A stretch of DNA of 64,000 nucleotides, from positions 1 to 64,000 of the forward strand of contig CACYHE010000011.1 of assembly GCA_902774185.1 (NCBI GenBank), given 5' to 3'. The translations under genes and the position numbers were made by a program. This DNA comes from an uncultured Bacteroidales bacterium (GTDB taxonomy: Bacteria; Bacteroidota; Bacteroidia; Bacteroidales; Paludibacteraceae). Under the pieces are notes generated by a model. That model worked only from the letters and a program-made list of their open reading frames with translations. It had not been told where the DNA came from and made no database searches. Positions 34,898-43,352 of this stretch are shown here, piece after piece (position 1 is the stretch's first letter; each line of letters begins with the position of its first letter).

Positions 34898-35908
34898 ATG
34901 TCCGGTCTCTTCGTGTACAAGCACGTGGAGGTCGTCCGCGCGCAAGGATATGACGTTCGCGTCATTCATTCGCAGACTTGGCGGGACACTTGGTGTCAAT
35001 GGAAAGCCTTGCAACGCGAAGGCTGGATGCCCGACCTTGTGCAACTGAATGTAATCCAGAAACAGGGACTTCTCGCCTTATGGCTGAAGAGCCGGTACGG
35101 TATCCCTTATGTAATTATTGAGCATTGGACCGGCTATCTGCCTCAGAACATGTCCGTCAAACCGCATGGTTGGCACTCCCGTTTCATGAAAAAAATCTGC
35201 CGCAATGCGGAAGTAGTGATGCCCGTCAGCAATCAACTGATGCAAGCTATGCAGGCCTTGGGGTTCCAAGCCAAACAATGGGAGAAGATAGATAATGTGG
35301 TGGATGATTTCTTCTTTAGACAAAAAACCGCTTCGCTCAAAGACAAAAGACAAAAGACTAAGACACTACTTAATATCACCTGTTTTGATGAACCCCATAA
35401 GAACGTGAAAGGTCTTTTGCGGGCAGCGAAGATGCTAAGCGAAAAACGCCAAGACTGGCAATTGGTACTGGTCGGTACGGGGGTGGACTACGAGGAGGTA
35501 CGTGCATATGCGGACACGCTGCAATTCCCCGAAGGATTGTTACGTTGGACCGGCGAATTGACACCGTTGCAAGTAGCGGAAGAATTTGACAAAGCAGATG
35601 CTTTTGTATTGTCTTCCCGCTTTGAGAATGCGCCGGTGGTTGTTTCCGAGAGTCTGGCAAAAGGCGTGCCGGTGATAGCTACGAACGTAGGCGGCATCCC
35701 GGAGATGGTGGACGAACACTGCGGCATTCTGGTTCCTCCGGATAACGATGACGAGTTGGAGCGTGCGACAGAAACGATGTTGGATCATTATACTGACTAC
35801 AATCCGGAATATCTTCGCCTCCAAGGAGCTACATACTCCTATCAGGTGGTAGGCAGCAAACTGAAAGAAATATACAAGAGGGTTTTTGAAACGCATGACA
35901 AGAACTGA
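34898..35908 (+). CDS. GT4 glycosyltransferase, start codon uncertain
   Basis: 336 residues from the first ATG (34898), GT-B fold: IEHWTGYLP, VMPVSNQLMQAM, VLVGTGVDYEEV, SSRFENAPVVVSESLAKGVPV, ATNVGGIPEMV. However the family start (a strand like ILFLTPWYPSERDAMSGLF) is encoded just upstream from 34856 in the same frame, with no ATG, GTG or TTG between the preceding stop (34808) and 34898. The heptamer array ends exactly where a start codon would be expected. Either a rare ATA/ATT start is used or the gene makes an N-truncated protein. Residues LKDKRQKTKTLL come from another heptamer patch (35339-35359). Confidence 0.78.
   Translation: MSGLFVYKHVEVVRAQGYDVRVIHSQTWRDTWCQWKALQREGWMPDLVQLNVIQKQGLLALWLKSRYGIPYVIIEHWTGYLPQNMSVKPHGWHSRFMKKICRNAEVVMPVSNQLMQAMQALGFQAKQWEKIDNVVDDFFFRQKTASLKDKRQKTKTLLNITCFDEPHKNVKGLLRAAKMLSEKRQDWQLVLVGTGVDYEEVRAYADTLQFPEGLLRWTGELTPLQVAEEFDKADAFVLSSRFENAPVVVSESLAKGVPVIATNVGGIPEMVDEHCGILVPPDNDDELERATETMLDHYTDYNPEYLRLQGATYSYQVVGSKLKEIYKRVFETHDKN
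35339..35359. repeat. heptamer repeat inside the GT4 gene
   Basis: AAAGACA AAAGACA AAAGACT in frame, in the linker between the two GT-B domains. Confidence 0.75.
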
Positions 35909-36854
35909 CATCCACAAGACACTGCTTGGTTGGCTTCCTGTCGAATGGCAAGAAACCATGGGAACCCTGCGCCGTTATTCGCTCTTCGGGAAGAAGGGGG
36001 CAGGCAATGCTATCATTGCATGCGTGGATGGTACTTCTTTTCACGGAGGGTTGGCGGATCGTTGGAAAGGGATTGTGTCCCTTTATGCGTTAGCCAAAGC
36101 AACCGGTCGCGATTTTCGTATTCGCTATACCTTTCCCTTTGACTTGACAGAGTTGCAGATTCCGGCAAATTATGATTGGAGACTAAGAGAAGGCGAATGG
36201 AGCAACAGAATAAGTCATGTATGTCTGAAACGTGTCATCGGAGAACCTTCTTTTCTTCGCATGGTCCGTTTACCGCAAGACAAACAGATTCATTGTTATG
36301 CCAATAGAGATTGGTTAGACGAAATCAATACGCATTATCACACCGCCTATACTTGGGGGAATTTATTTGAGGAGTTATTCCAACCAACGGAGCATGTTCG
36401 CAAAGCATTAGCATCCTATCAAGCCATACTGCCCGAATCCTATATCGCAGTAGCTTTCCGTCTGCAGAACTTATTCGGAGACTTCACGGAATACGAATAT
36501 GCGCCTACGAATGCTGCCCGTCAAAAAGAGATAACTCAATTATGCCGGTCGTATTTGGAACAACTTTATGCTGAGAAAAAGAAACCGATACTGGTCACCT
36601 CGGACAGCAAACTTTTTTCACAAGAGATGGCAGACTTACCTTTTGTGATTTGTTCGAAAGGGCAAGCTGCACATGCCGATACGACACAAGACGCACCATG
36701 CGAACAATATCTGAAATCATTCGTAGATTTCTATCTGTTAGCCAATGCAGAAGAAGTCTATTGCGCCGGAACGAAAGAGATGTATCCTTCTGAGTTCCCG
36801 CAATATGCAGCCAAGGTACATAACCGACCGTTTACACGCGTACGCTTAGACTAA
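35895..36854 (+). CDS. fucosyltransferase-like glycosyltransferase
   Basis: 319 residues from ATG 35895 (a TTG at 35886 is in frame), overlapping the GT4 end by 14 bases. Marks: VDGTSFHGGLADRWKGIVSLYALAK near residue 45, a block typical of Bacteroidales polysaccharide genes resembling nucleotide-sugar binding GG-x-ADR of fucosyltransferases; then VAFRLQNLFGDF and ILVTSDSKLF..VICSKGQAAHAD and FVDFYLLANAEEVYC. Family assignment is from pattern memory; donor and acceptor are not known. Confidence 0.62.
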   Translation: MTRTDIHKTLLGWLPVEWQETMGTLRRYSLFGKKGAGNAIIACVDGTSFHGGLADRWKGIVSLYALAKATGRDFRIRYTFPFDLTELQIPANYDWRLREGEWSNRISHVCLKRVIGEPSFLRMVRLPQDKQIHCYANRDWLDEINTHYHTAYTWGNLFEELFQPTEHVRKALASYQAILPESYIAVAFRLQNLFGDFTEYEYAPTNAARQKEITQLCRSYLEQLYAEKKKPILVTSDSKLFSQEMADLPFVICSKGQAAHADTTQDAPCEQYLKSFVDFYLLANAEEVYCAGTKEMYPSEFPQYAAKVHNRPFTRVRLD

Positions 36855-36856
36855 GC

Positions 36857-38104
36857 ATGAGAATACGTTCGATCATACAACGCTTACGGGAAACGAAGGT
36901 ACTGGAGAACTATTCCTTCATGACCGCCCTCAATGTGCTGGGAGCGCTCATCAGTTTCTTCTTGTACCCGTATGTAGTGCATGTAACCGGTCGGGAGGCA
37001 TTCGGCGTCTATCCGTACGCCTTGGCATGGGTCGCTTATTTCCAACTCTTTATTGATTTCGGGTTGGAGGCACCTGCTGCCAAAGCCATCGTTGAGCATG
37101 CGGATGATAAAGAACAGAAGGAACATATCTTATCTTCTGTTTTCACCGCCAAGTTACTCCTTTTTATCGGTTCAACACTGCTTTTTAGCGTACTGTTATG
37201 CACGGTTTCGGATATGCGTGATAACAGCCGTATCTTTATTTTCGCCTACCTGCAAACACTGGTTAGTCTGCTTTATCCCTACTGGTATTTCCAAGGCATG
37301 CGTAACATGCGCGTAGTGACCTATATCAACCTGGCATGCCGTCTTGCTGCCGTTCCGATGATACTGCTTTTTGTCAAAGCCCCGGGACATGTATGGATCT
37401 ATGCGGCCATCGTCAGCCTGACTTCTATTGCCGGAGCCTTGGCGGCATGGTTGTATATCACCATCCATGACCGTCTGCGTATCCGCCTTATTTCCATCAA
37501 AGCCCTTCGTTCATGGTTCAGCGACGGAGCACCGTTTATGATGACGCAGATAGCCGGTTTGCTCAAAGAAGGACTGATGACTATTCTCATACGTCATTTC
37601 TTCGGTTATGCCGATGTCACCTTGTTCGATATCGCCAAGAAGATCGTCAGCATACCGCGTATGTTCACCCAAAGTATCAACAATGCGCTCTTCCCGGAAG
37701 TCATCAGTAATGCCGCTCCCCAACGCGTGCGAAAGGTACTCTTATACGAGCGTCTGATTGGGTTGGGGATCACCATGGCCATTGTGGCATTGGCTTATCC
37801 GGTCATCCTATGGATGTTTGGAACCGACAGCATGGGTGCCTATCCGCTCAGTGCCATCTACAGTCTGACTATCTATACCTGGTTGGTAGCAGGGGCTTAC
37901 CTGCAGTTTGTCTTCATTCCCCATCATCGTTATTACCACGTCACTATCAACCAAGTCGTGGCGCTGATCAGTTGTCTTCTTTTCTCCGCTATCGGTCTTT
38001 TGGTATGGAAGAATATCCTGGTGATTGCGACAGCCCTTACCCTTTCCGGTTTTGTGGAGATACTCTATTGCCGTATCATCTGTAAAAAAGAACAGCTGCT
38101 ATGA
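36857..38104 (+). CDS. polysaccharide flippase (Wzx-like)
   Basis: 415 residues with about twelve membrane helices; MATE/MOP-type flippase that moves lipid-linked glycan across the inner membrane. Seen: NYSFMTALNVLGALISFFLYPYV near the start (typical YxxxLxxxxxxFxYPYxxR), VSLLYPYWYFQGMRNMR, and DIAKKIVSIPRMFTQSINNALFP. It starts 2 bases after the fucosyltransferase-like gene and overlaps the next gene by 4 bases. Confidence 0.88.
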   Translation: MRIRSIIQRLRETKVLENYSFMTALNVLGALISFFLYPYVVHVTGREAFGVYPYALAWVAYFQLFIDFGLEAPAAKAIVEHADDKEQKEHILSSVFTAKLLLFIGSTLLFSVLLCTVSDMRDNSRIFIFAYLQTLVSLLYPYWYFQGMRNMRVVTYINLACRLAAVPMILLFVKAPGHVWIYAAIVSLTSIAGALAAWLYITIHDRLRIRLISIKALRSWFSDGAPFMMTQIAGLLKEGLMTILIRHFFGYADVTLFDIAKKIVSIPRMFTQSINNALFPEVISNAAPQRVRKVLLYERLIGLGITMAIVALAYPVILWMFGTDSMGAYPLSAIYSLTIYTWLVAGAYLQFVFIPHHRYYHVTINQVVALISCLLFSAIGLLVWKNILVIATALTLSGFVEILYCRIICKKEQLL

Positions 38105-39066
38105 ACCCGCTTATCAGTATATGTGTACCGGTCTATAACGTCGCTCCGAATATCGAGCGCTGCGTGCGTTCTCTCATGGAGCAGACCTACGAAAATATCG
38201 AATATGTGTTCGTCAATGACTGTTCGACCGATTCTTCTGTGGAGATCCTGCAACATAGCCTTGCGCAATACCCCGACCGTTTACCCCATGCGCGCATTAT
38301 TCATAATGACCGCAATCATGGTTTGGCGTACACCCGACGCGTATCTATCGAAGCGGCACAAGGAGATTATATATATTGCGTGGACTCCGATGATTATATT
38401 GAACCAACGACTATTGAGCACATGGTTCGCGCCGTTCGTTCGAAGGATCACACAATGGTCATAGCCGGATATATGGATGAGCGGGGGACAAAGAAAACGA
38501 TGGTTCCACCACCGATGATACAACCTGATGAAGACTTGCTTTTAGCAGTTTTGGAGGACAGTATATTCCGTTTGAGCGGAAAACTGATTCAGCGATCCGT
38601 TTTCGATCTGCCTTCCGTCCATTTTGCTCCGGAAGGAATGAATTACTTGGAAGACCGAATAGTGCTGCTATATGTCTGTGGGGCTATTCAATCTGTTTGC
38701 ATAGTGAATGAACCCCTATATCACTACGTACAACATCCGCAATCTGTTTCTAACAACAAGACATACACACATTTCGCTTGTTTGGTCCGCTATTGGCAAC
38801 TTACGGATAGCTATCTGGCAGAACGAGCACTCACTGCACGCTATCAAGACCTCACCGACCGAAAGAAAATAGAAGACAAAATACACCTGTTGCATGCTTG
38901 CGACGACATGACCATCTGCCGCAAATATGCAACGCTCTTTGCTGACGCGGAAGGACGCCGACCGGACATCCGACTTTCACGCGGTTTTCGTATCACTCGA
39001 TTCCTTACAGAGCATAAATTATGGATTCTTTTGCGATTTTATAAAATATTTGTGCATTTTTTCTAA
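38101..39066 (+). CDS. GT2 glycosyltransferase
   Basis: 321 residues. GT-A: ISICVPVYNVAPNIERCVRS, YVFVNDCSTDSS, HNHGLAYTRRV-type region (NDRNHGLAYTRR), YCVDSDDYIEP (DxD), and EDRIVLLY. It ends with a positively charged and hydrophobic tail (ILLRFYKIFVHFF). Last gene of the surface-glycan group; its ATG overlaps the flippase stop by 4 bases. Confidence 0.88.
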   Translation: MNPLISICVPVYNVAPNIERCVRSLMEQTYENIEYVFVNDCSTDSSVEILQHSLAQYPDRLPHARIIHNDRNHGLAYTRRVSIEAAQGDYIYCVDSDDYIEPTTIEHMVRAVRSKDHTMVIAGYMDERGTKKTMVPPPMIQPDEDLLLAVLEDSIFRLSGKLIQRSVFDLPSVHFAPEGMNYLEDRIVLLYVCGAIQSVCIVNEPLYHYVQHPQSVSNNKTYTHFACLVRYWQLTDSYLAERALTARYQDLTDRKKIEDKIHLLHACDDMTICRKYATLFADAEGRRPDIRLSRGFRITRFLTEHKLWILLRFYKIFVHFF

Positions 39067-39071
39067 ATTTA

Positions 39072-39103
39072 TTTGCATAAATAAAAAAAAAGTAGTAATT
39101 TTG
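39072..39103 (+). promoter_or_regulatory. promoter of the TonB-like gene
   Basis: TTTGCATAA at 39073 and TAATTTTG at 39096-39103; 60-base leader. Confidence 0.65.
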
Positions 39104-39164
39104 TAGCCGATTTTGAAAAAATCGTGCGTGCACGAGCAAATCACGACCTAAAAAAACACAACAT

Positions 39165-39845
39165 ATGCAAGTTAAGAAATCTGTAAAAGCCAGTTTAGAG
39201 AGAGACAAAGTCATCTATTTATTGATGGGCCTTGTTTTCGTGCTGAGCTTGGTTTATGTGGCGCTGGAATGGACCCAGCGCGAGGTAACTAAGTATGAGG
39301 TGCAGGATACCGAGTTCCTCTTTGAGGACGAGTTGGATATCCAGCAAACCACCCAAGAGACTCCTCCCCCTCCCCCACCCCCTGCTGTGCAAGAGGTTGA
39401 AGTGCTGAACGTCGTAGAGGATAACGTCGAGACCGAGTCTATCGAGGTCAACTCCGAGGATGACGAGGCCGAAGAAGTAGTTATCGCTGCGCCGGTAGAG
39501 GCTCCGGTTGAGGAAGAGGAAGAAGAAGTGGTATTCGTGGTCGTTGAGTCCATGCCGGAGTTCCCGGGTGGTCAGCAAGCCCTCTTCAAATACCTCAGTG
39601 AGAACGTCAAGTACCCGATGATCGCGCAGGAGAACGGTATCCAAGGTCGTGTCATCTGCCAGTTCGTGGTAAACAAAGACGGTTCGATCGTGGATGTAGA
39701 AGTAGTACGTTCCGGTGGTGATCCTTCGTTGGACAAAGAGGCTATCCGTGTCATCAAGTCCATGCCGAAGTGGAAACCCGGTAAGCAACGTGGTAAAGCC
39801 GTTCGCGTGAAATACACCGTACCGGTTAACTTCAAGTTGCAATAA
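39165..39845 (+). CDS. TonB-like energy transducer
   Basis: 226 residues. Cytosolic tail, one membrane helix at about 17-37 (VIYLLMGLVFVLSLVYVALEW), a Pro run (PPPPPPP) and an unusually acidic periplasmic linker (EDDEAEEV, VEEEEEEVV), then the TonB C-terminal domain (MPEFPGGQQALFKYLSENVKYP, GRVICQFVVNKDGSIVDVEVV, MPKWKPGKQRGKAVRVKYTVP). The last motif is the Bacteroidota form. It passes energy from the inner membrane to outer-membrane receptors; the ExbB/ExbD partners are not in the window. Confidence 0.88.
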   Translation: MQVKKSVKASLERDKVIYLLMGLVFVLSLVYVALEWTQREVTKYEVQDTEFLFEDELDIQQTTQETPPPPPPPAVQEVEVLNVVEDNVETESIEVNSEDDEAEEVVIAAPVEAPVEEEEEEVVFVVVESMPEFPGGQQALFKYLSENVKYPMIAQENGIQGRVICQFVVNKDGSIVDVEVVRSGGDPSLDKEAIRVIKSMPKWKPGKQRGKAVRVKYTVPVNFKLQ

Positions 39846-39847
39846 AC

Positions 39848-41941
39848 GTGGATTTATCCTATCGAGATATAACCTATTGTAAGAATGTCGGTGCCAAACG
39901 TGCCGACATTCTTCGTAAAGAGCTCAATGTAAATACAGCGCTCGATATGCTGCACGTCTTTCCGTATAAGTATATCGACCGTAGCCGTTTCTATCGCATT
40001 GCCGAACTGGAGGATGAAGACACCTACGTCCAGATCATCGGTGAAGTGACCGAATGGCATACCATCGGTATCGGCAAGGCCCAGCGCCTCAGCGCTACGT
40101 TCTTCGATGGCACCCACCAATGCGAACTGGTATGGTTCCAAGGGGTCAAATATGTCAAACTGCAACGCGGCGTCAAGTACCTCCTTTTCGGGAAACCCAG
40201 CCGTTTCCAACATGTGTATAATTTCGTCCATCCGGATTTGACACCGATGGATAAAGTAACGCCGGAGATGACGCAGGGACTCGAACCATACTATAACACC
40301 ACGGAGACCATGAAAAAGCATGGCCTCAATTCCAAAGCCATCCGTTCCATCATCGCCGAACTGTTGCCGGACCTCAAAGCAGGCATTCCCGATACGATAG
40401 GCGCAGATGTGTTGCAGCGTTACCGTCTTATGCCGCTCTCCGAAGCGTTACTCAACGTGCATTTCCCGAAGGACACCCTATCCATGCAGAATGCACGGGC
40501 AAGGTTGAAGTTCGAAGAACTGTTCTATATCCAACTGCAGATACTTCGGCAGATGAAGCGCAGGGAACAGAATCCCGGTTTCACCATGCCTATCGTCGGT
40601 GCGCGTTTCCATGCTTTATACAAAACCCTGCCTTTTGACCTTACCGGTGCCCAGAAACGCGTCATTCATGAGATACACGATGACCTCAAGTCCGGGCATC
40701 AGATGAACCGACTGCTGCAAGGCGATGTGGGTTCCGGTAAGACCCTCGTAGCCCTCATGTGCTGCCTGCTCGCCATCGATAACGGGTACCAGGCATGTAT
40801 CATGGCGCCAACCGAGATCCTTGCCAACCAGCACTACGAGACCCTCAAAGCCTTCCTTGCGCCGCTGGGTGATGCCGTGCATATAGCATTACTGACGGGT
40901 TCGACCACGCCGAAGAACCGCGTACCCATCCACAACGGCCTCATGAACGGCACGATACATATATTAATAGGTACGCACGCGTTATTAGAGGATAATGTGC
41001 AATGGAATAACTTAGGATTCGTTGTCATCGATGAGCAACACCGTTTTGGTGTAGCGCAACGCGCCAAACTGTGGACCAAGAATCAGATGCCTCCGCATGT
41101 GTTAGTCATGACCGCTACCCCTATTCCCCGTACACTCGCCATGACGGTCTATGGAGACCTCCAAGCCAGTATCATTGACGAACTGCCGCCGGGACGCAAA
41201 CCCATCCAGACTTTCCATTACTCCATCCAACGACGGGCACAGGTCTATTCCTTTATGCAAAAGCAGATCGATGCGGGACGACAGATATACGTCGTTTATC
41301 CGCTCATCAAAGAGAATGAGAAACTGGACTTACTCGACTTGCAGAACGGGTTCAATGAACTATGCGAAGCGTTCCCGAACTATAAGATCTCCATGGTGCA
41401 TGGACGAATGAAAGCAGCGGACAAAGATTTCCAGATGCAGCGTTTTGCAAGCGGCGAGACCCAGATACTGGTTGCCACTACCGTTATCGAAGTGGGTGTG
41501 AACGTACCCAATGCGACGGTCATGATCATCCAGAACGCCGAGCGTTTCGGTCTCAGCCAACTGCACCAACTGCGGGGGCGTGTGGGACGAGGAGGTGATC
41601 AGAGTTACTGCATCCTGCTTACCGATCTGGAACTAACCAAAGAGACACGCAAACGCATGGATATCATGGTTGCTACCAACGACGGTTTCCGTATCGCCGA
41701 AGCCGACCTGCAACTGCGAGGACCGGGCGATATGGAAGGTACGCTGCAGTCCGGTACGCCGTTTGATCTGAAGATCGCCAACCTCGCTACCGACGGACCG
41801 ATGATCACCATCGCCCGTCAAGCGGCACTCGACATCCTTGATCCCGATCCGCTCTTGGAAGATGAGAGAAACCGTATCTACAAACGCCAACTCGACATCC
41901 TCCGCGTCCAACAGTCCTATAACTGGTCGGAAATAAGCTAA
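39848..41941 (+). CDS. recG: ATP-dependent DNA helicase RecG
   Basis: 697 residues with a GTG start two bases after the TonB-like stop. Wedge/OB domain 1-220; helicase core with Walker A LLQGDVGSGKTLVA (about 290-303), MAPTEILANQHY, Walker B VIDEQHRFGV, MTATPIPRTLAM, and motif VI HQLRGRVGRGG; C-terminal TRG motif region near RPGDMEG-like (LRGPGDMEGTLQSG). Remodels stalled replication forks. Complete. Confidence 0.95.
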   Translation: MDLSYRDITYCKNVGAKRADILRKELNVNTALDMLHVFPYKYIDRSRFYRIAELEDEDTYVQIIGEVTEWHTIGIGKAQRLSATFFDGTHQCELVWFQGVKYVKLQRGVKYLLFGKPSRFQHVYNFVHPDLTPMDKVTPEMTQGLEPYYNTTETMKKHGLNSKAIRSIIAELLPDLKAGIPDTIGADVLQRYRLMPLSEALLNVHFPKDTLSMQNARARLKFEELFYIQLQILRQMKRREQNPGFTMPIVGARFHALYKTLPFDLTGAQKRVIHEIHDDLKSGHQMNRLLQGDVGSGKTLVALMCCLLAIDNGYQACIMAPTEILANQHYETLKAFLAPLGDAVHIALLTGSTTPKNRVPIHNGLMNGTIHILIGTHALLEDNVQWNNLGFVVIDEQHRFGVAQRAKLWTKNQMPPHVLVMTATPIPRTLAMTVYGDLQASIIDELPPGRKPIQTFHYSIQRRAQVYSFMQKQIDAGRQIYVVYPLIKENEKLDLLDLQNGFNELCEAFPNYKISMVHGRMKAADKDFQMQRFASGETQILVATTVIEVGVNVPNATVMIIQNAERFGLSQLHQLRGRVGRGGDQSYCILLTDLELTKETRKRMDIMVATNDGFRIAEADLQLRGPGDMEGTLQSGTPFDLKIANLATDGPMITIARQAALDILDPDPLLEDERNRIYKRQLDILRVQQSYNWSEIS

Positions 41942-41975
41942 AAATAGCACTTTCTGCAAAAAAAATCGCAAAATA

Positions 41976-42008
41976 TTTGCACAATTCAAAAAATTGTTGT
42001 AATTTTGC
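41976..42008 (+). promoter_or_regulatory. promoter of the tRNA-Leu/rpsU unit
   Basis: TTTGC at 41976 and TAATTTTGC at 42000-42008, 23 bases before tRNA-Leu. No second promoter lies between the tRNA and rpsU. Confidence 0.68.
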
Positions 42009-42031
42009 ACGCTTTTTCGCTGAGAAAGCAA

Positions 42032-42111
42032 GCCCAGGTGGCGGAATTGGTAGACGCGTTGGTCTCAAACACCAATGGGAAACCGTGCCGGTTCGATCCC
42101 GGCCCTGGGTA
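42032..42111 (+). tRNA. tRNA-Leu (anticodon CAA)
   Basis: Acceptor GCCCAGG/CCTGGGT, D arm with GGCGGAATTGGTAGACGC, anticodon arm TTGGT-CTCAAAC-ACCAA, long variable arm, T arm with GGTTCGATCC. Class II tRNA; CCA not encoded. It ends only 20 bases before the rpsU start codon. Confidence 0.93.
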
Positions 42112-42116
42112 CAAGA

Positions 42117-42126
42117 AAGGAGGTGA
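42117..42126 (+). promoter_or_regulatory. full Shine-Dalgarno sequence of rpsU
   Basis: AAGGAGGTGA, a ten-base match to the 16S rRNA 3' end, five bases before ATG 42132. Almost no other gene in the window has one. In Bacteroidota the ribosome usually hides its anti-SD, and rpsU is known to keep a strong SD, consistent with S21 controlling its own synthesis. Confidence 0.85.
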
Positions 42127-42131
42127 ATGCA

Positions 42132-42326
42132 ATGATTATCGTTCCTGTTAAAGAAGGTGAGAATATCGAGCGCGCGATTAAGAAGTTCAAACGCAAATTC
42201 GATAAGACGGGTGTCGTAAAAGAGCTCCGTCGCCGTCAGCAGTTCGACAAACCGAGCGAGCTGAAACGAGTTAAGATGGCACATGCGAAATATGTGCAGT
42301 CGTTGCACGCTCACGACGATATGTAA
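42132..42326 (+). CDS. rpsU: ribosomal protein S21
   Basis: 64 residues: MIIVPVKEGENIERAIKKFK, RKFDKTGVVKELRRRQQFDK, PSELKR. Normal S21. The in-frame reading further upstream only runs through the tRNA gene. Part of the 30S platform near the anti-SD; its SD (42117-42126) and its position directly behind tRNA-Leu suggest processing of a joint transcript. Confidence 0.93.
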   Translation: MIIVPVKEGENIERAIKKFKRKFDKTGVVKELRRRQQFDKPSELKRVKMAHAKYVQSLHAHDDM

Positions 42327-42340
42327 TTTTTATTACAACC

Positions 42341-42370
42341 AGGGCTCACATCCGTGAGCCCTTTATTTTA
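42341..42370 (+). terminator. terminator of rpsU
   Basis: AGGGCTCAC-ATCC-GTGAGCCCT stem with TTATTTTA following. Confidence 0.88.
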
Positions 42371-42650
42371 TATAGCTGATTATTTATTTTGAAAGGAAAA
42401 GGTATTTTTGGCATTTTTGTGATGATTGATAGTAAAAAATTTTATCTATGTTTATCGCTGAATAATAGTTTGTATCTCGAAGAGATGGAAGGTTTGGTCT
42501 GATAAGTTACATTATATTTATTTAAAAGTAAGTTATCGGAACAAACATTCACGATCACGCAGTGATAAAAATATTATTCAGGGTTTATCTTTGTTTATTT
42601 TCTTCAATCATCAATTTTTATGTATTTTTCTTTTATTAACAATAAACAAA
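42371..42650 (+). other. AT-rich spacer with promoter before tcdA
   Basis: Very AT-rich, no ORF of note. A -7 box TATCTTTG lies at 42586-42593 and a small hairpin ATCAC-GCA-GTGAT at 42554-42566. Otherwise nothing recognised. Confidence 0.5.
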
Positions 42651-43352
42651 ATGGACGAATTTTTCTGTAGAAGCGAAGCATTATTAGGCACACAGGCCAT
42701 GGAAGCCTTACGCACAAAGCGCGTCATCATCTTCGGTGTCGGAGGTGTCGGTTCCTTTGCCGCCGAGTGCCTCATTCGTACCGGTCTGACTCATCTCACC
42801 ATCGTGGATGGAGATGTAGTGCAACCCTCTAACACCAACCGCCAACTGCCTGCCACACATGCTACCATCGGCAGACCCAAAGTGGAAGTGCTTCGTGAAC
42901 GCCTTCTGGAGATCAACCCCGATGCCGAGATAGAAGCGATTCAGGCGTTCTATCACGCTGACGACGAGTCTTTCGACTTTCGACTTTCATCTTTCGACTA
43001 TATCATCGATGCGATCGACAGCGTCAATGATAAAACAGACCTTATATTAAACGCGACGCGCGCACGCGTAAAGATCTTCTCGTCCATGGGTGCAGCGCTG
43101 CGTTTTGACCCGACCAAAGTGACCACCGGCGAACTGATGTCCATCCAAGGCGACGCACTCGCAAAAGCCGTTCGGGCACGTATGAAGAAACTCGATCGTT
43201 TTCCTTCTAAAAAAGTACGCTGTGTCTATTCTACTGAACAGGCACAGCGCTGTGAGACACGGGGTTCATTGATGCAAGTCACCGCCGTCTTCGGCCTCAC
43301 CCTTGCTTCCCTCGTCATCAAAGACCTGGTTACCGGAGTTTCTGTCCGGTGA
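42651..43352 (+). CDS. tcdA: tRNA threonylcarbamoyladenosine dehydratase
   Basis: 233 residues from ATG 42651; the upstream in-frame codons lie in the AT-rich leader. E1-like fold: RVIIFGVGGVGSFAAECL (ATP site), DGDVVQPSNTNRQLPA, DYIIDAIDSVNDKTDLI, SSMGAALRFDPTKV. It cyclises t6A to ct6A at tRNA position 37. About six residues before FDYIIDAID are encoded by four TTTCGAC heptamers. Its 3' end overlaps the convergent phosphatase gene by 23 bases. Confidence 0.9.
   Translation: MDEFFCRSEALLGTQAMEALRTKRVIIFGVGGVGSFAAECLIRTGLTHLTIVDGDVVQPSNTNRQLPATHATIGRPKVEVLRERLLEINPDAEIEAIQAFYHADDESFDFRLSSFDYIIDAIDSVNDKTDLILNATRARVKIFSSMGAALRFDPTKVTTGELMSIQGDALAKAVRARMKKLDRFPSKKVRCVYSTEQAQRCETRGSLMQVTAVFGLTLASLVIKDLVTGVSVR
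42971..42998. repeat. heptamer repeat inside tcdA
   Basis: TTTCGAC TTTCGAC TTTCATC TTTCGAC, exact 7-bp period, in frame just before the conserved strand YIIDAIDS. Confidence 0.9.

Noticed and set aside
42075-42131. Longer S21 start reading through the tRNA
   Set aside because: The frame runs through tRNA-Leu; the full SD fixes the start at 42132.
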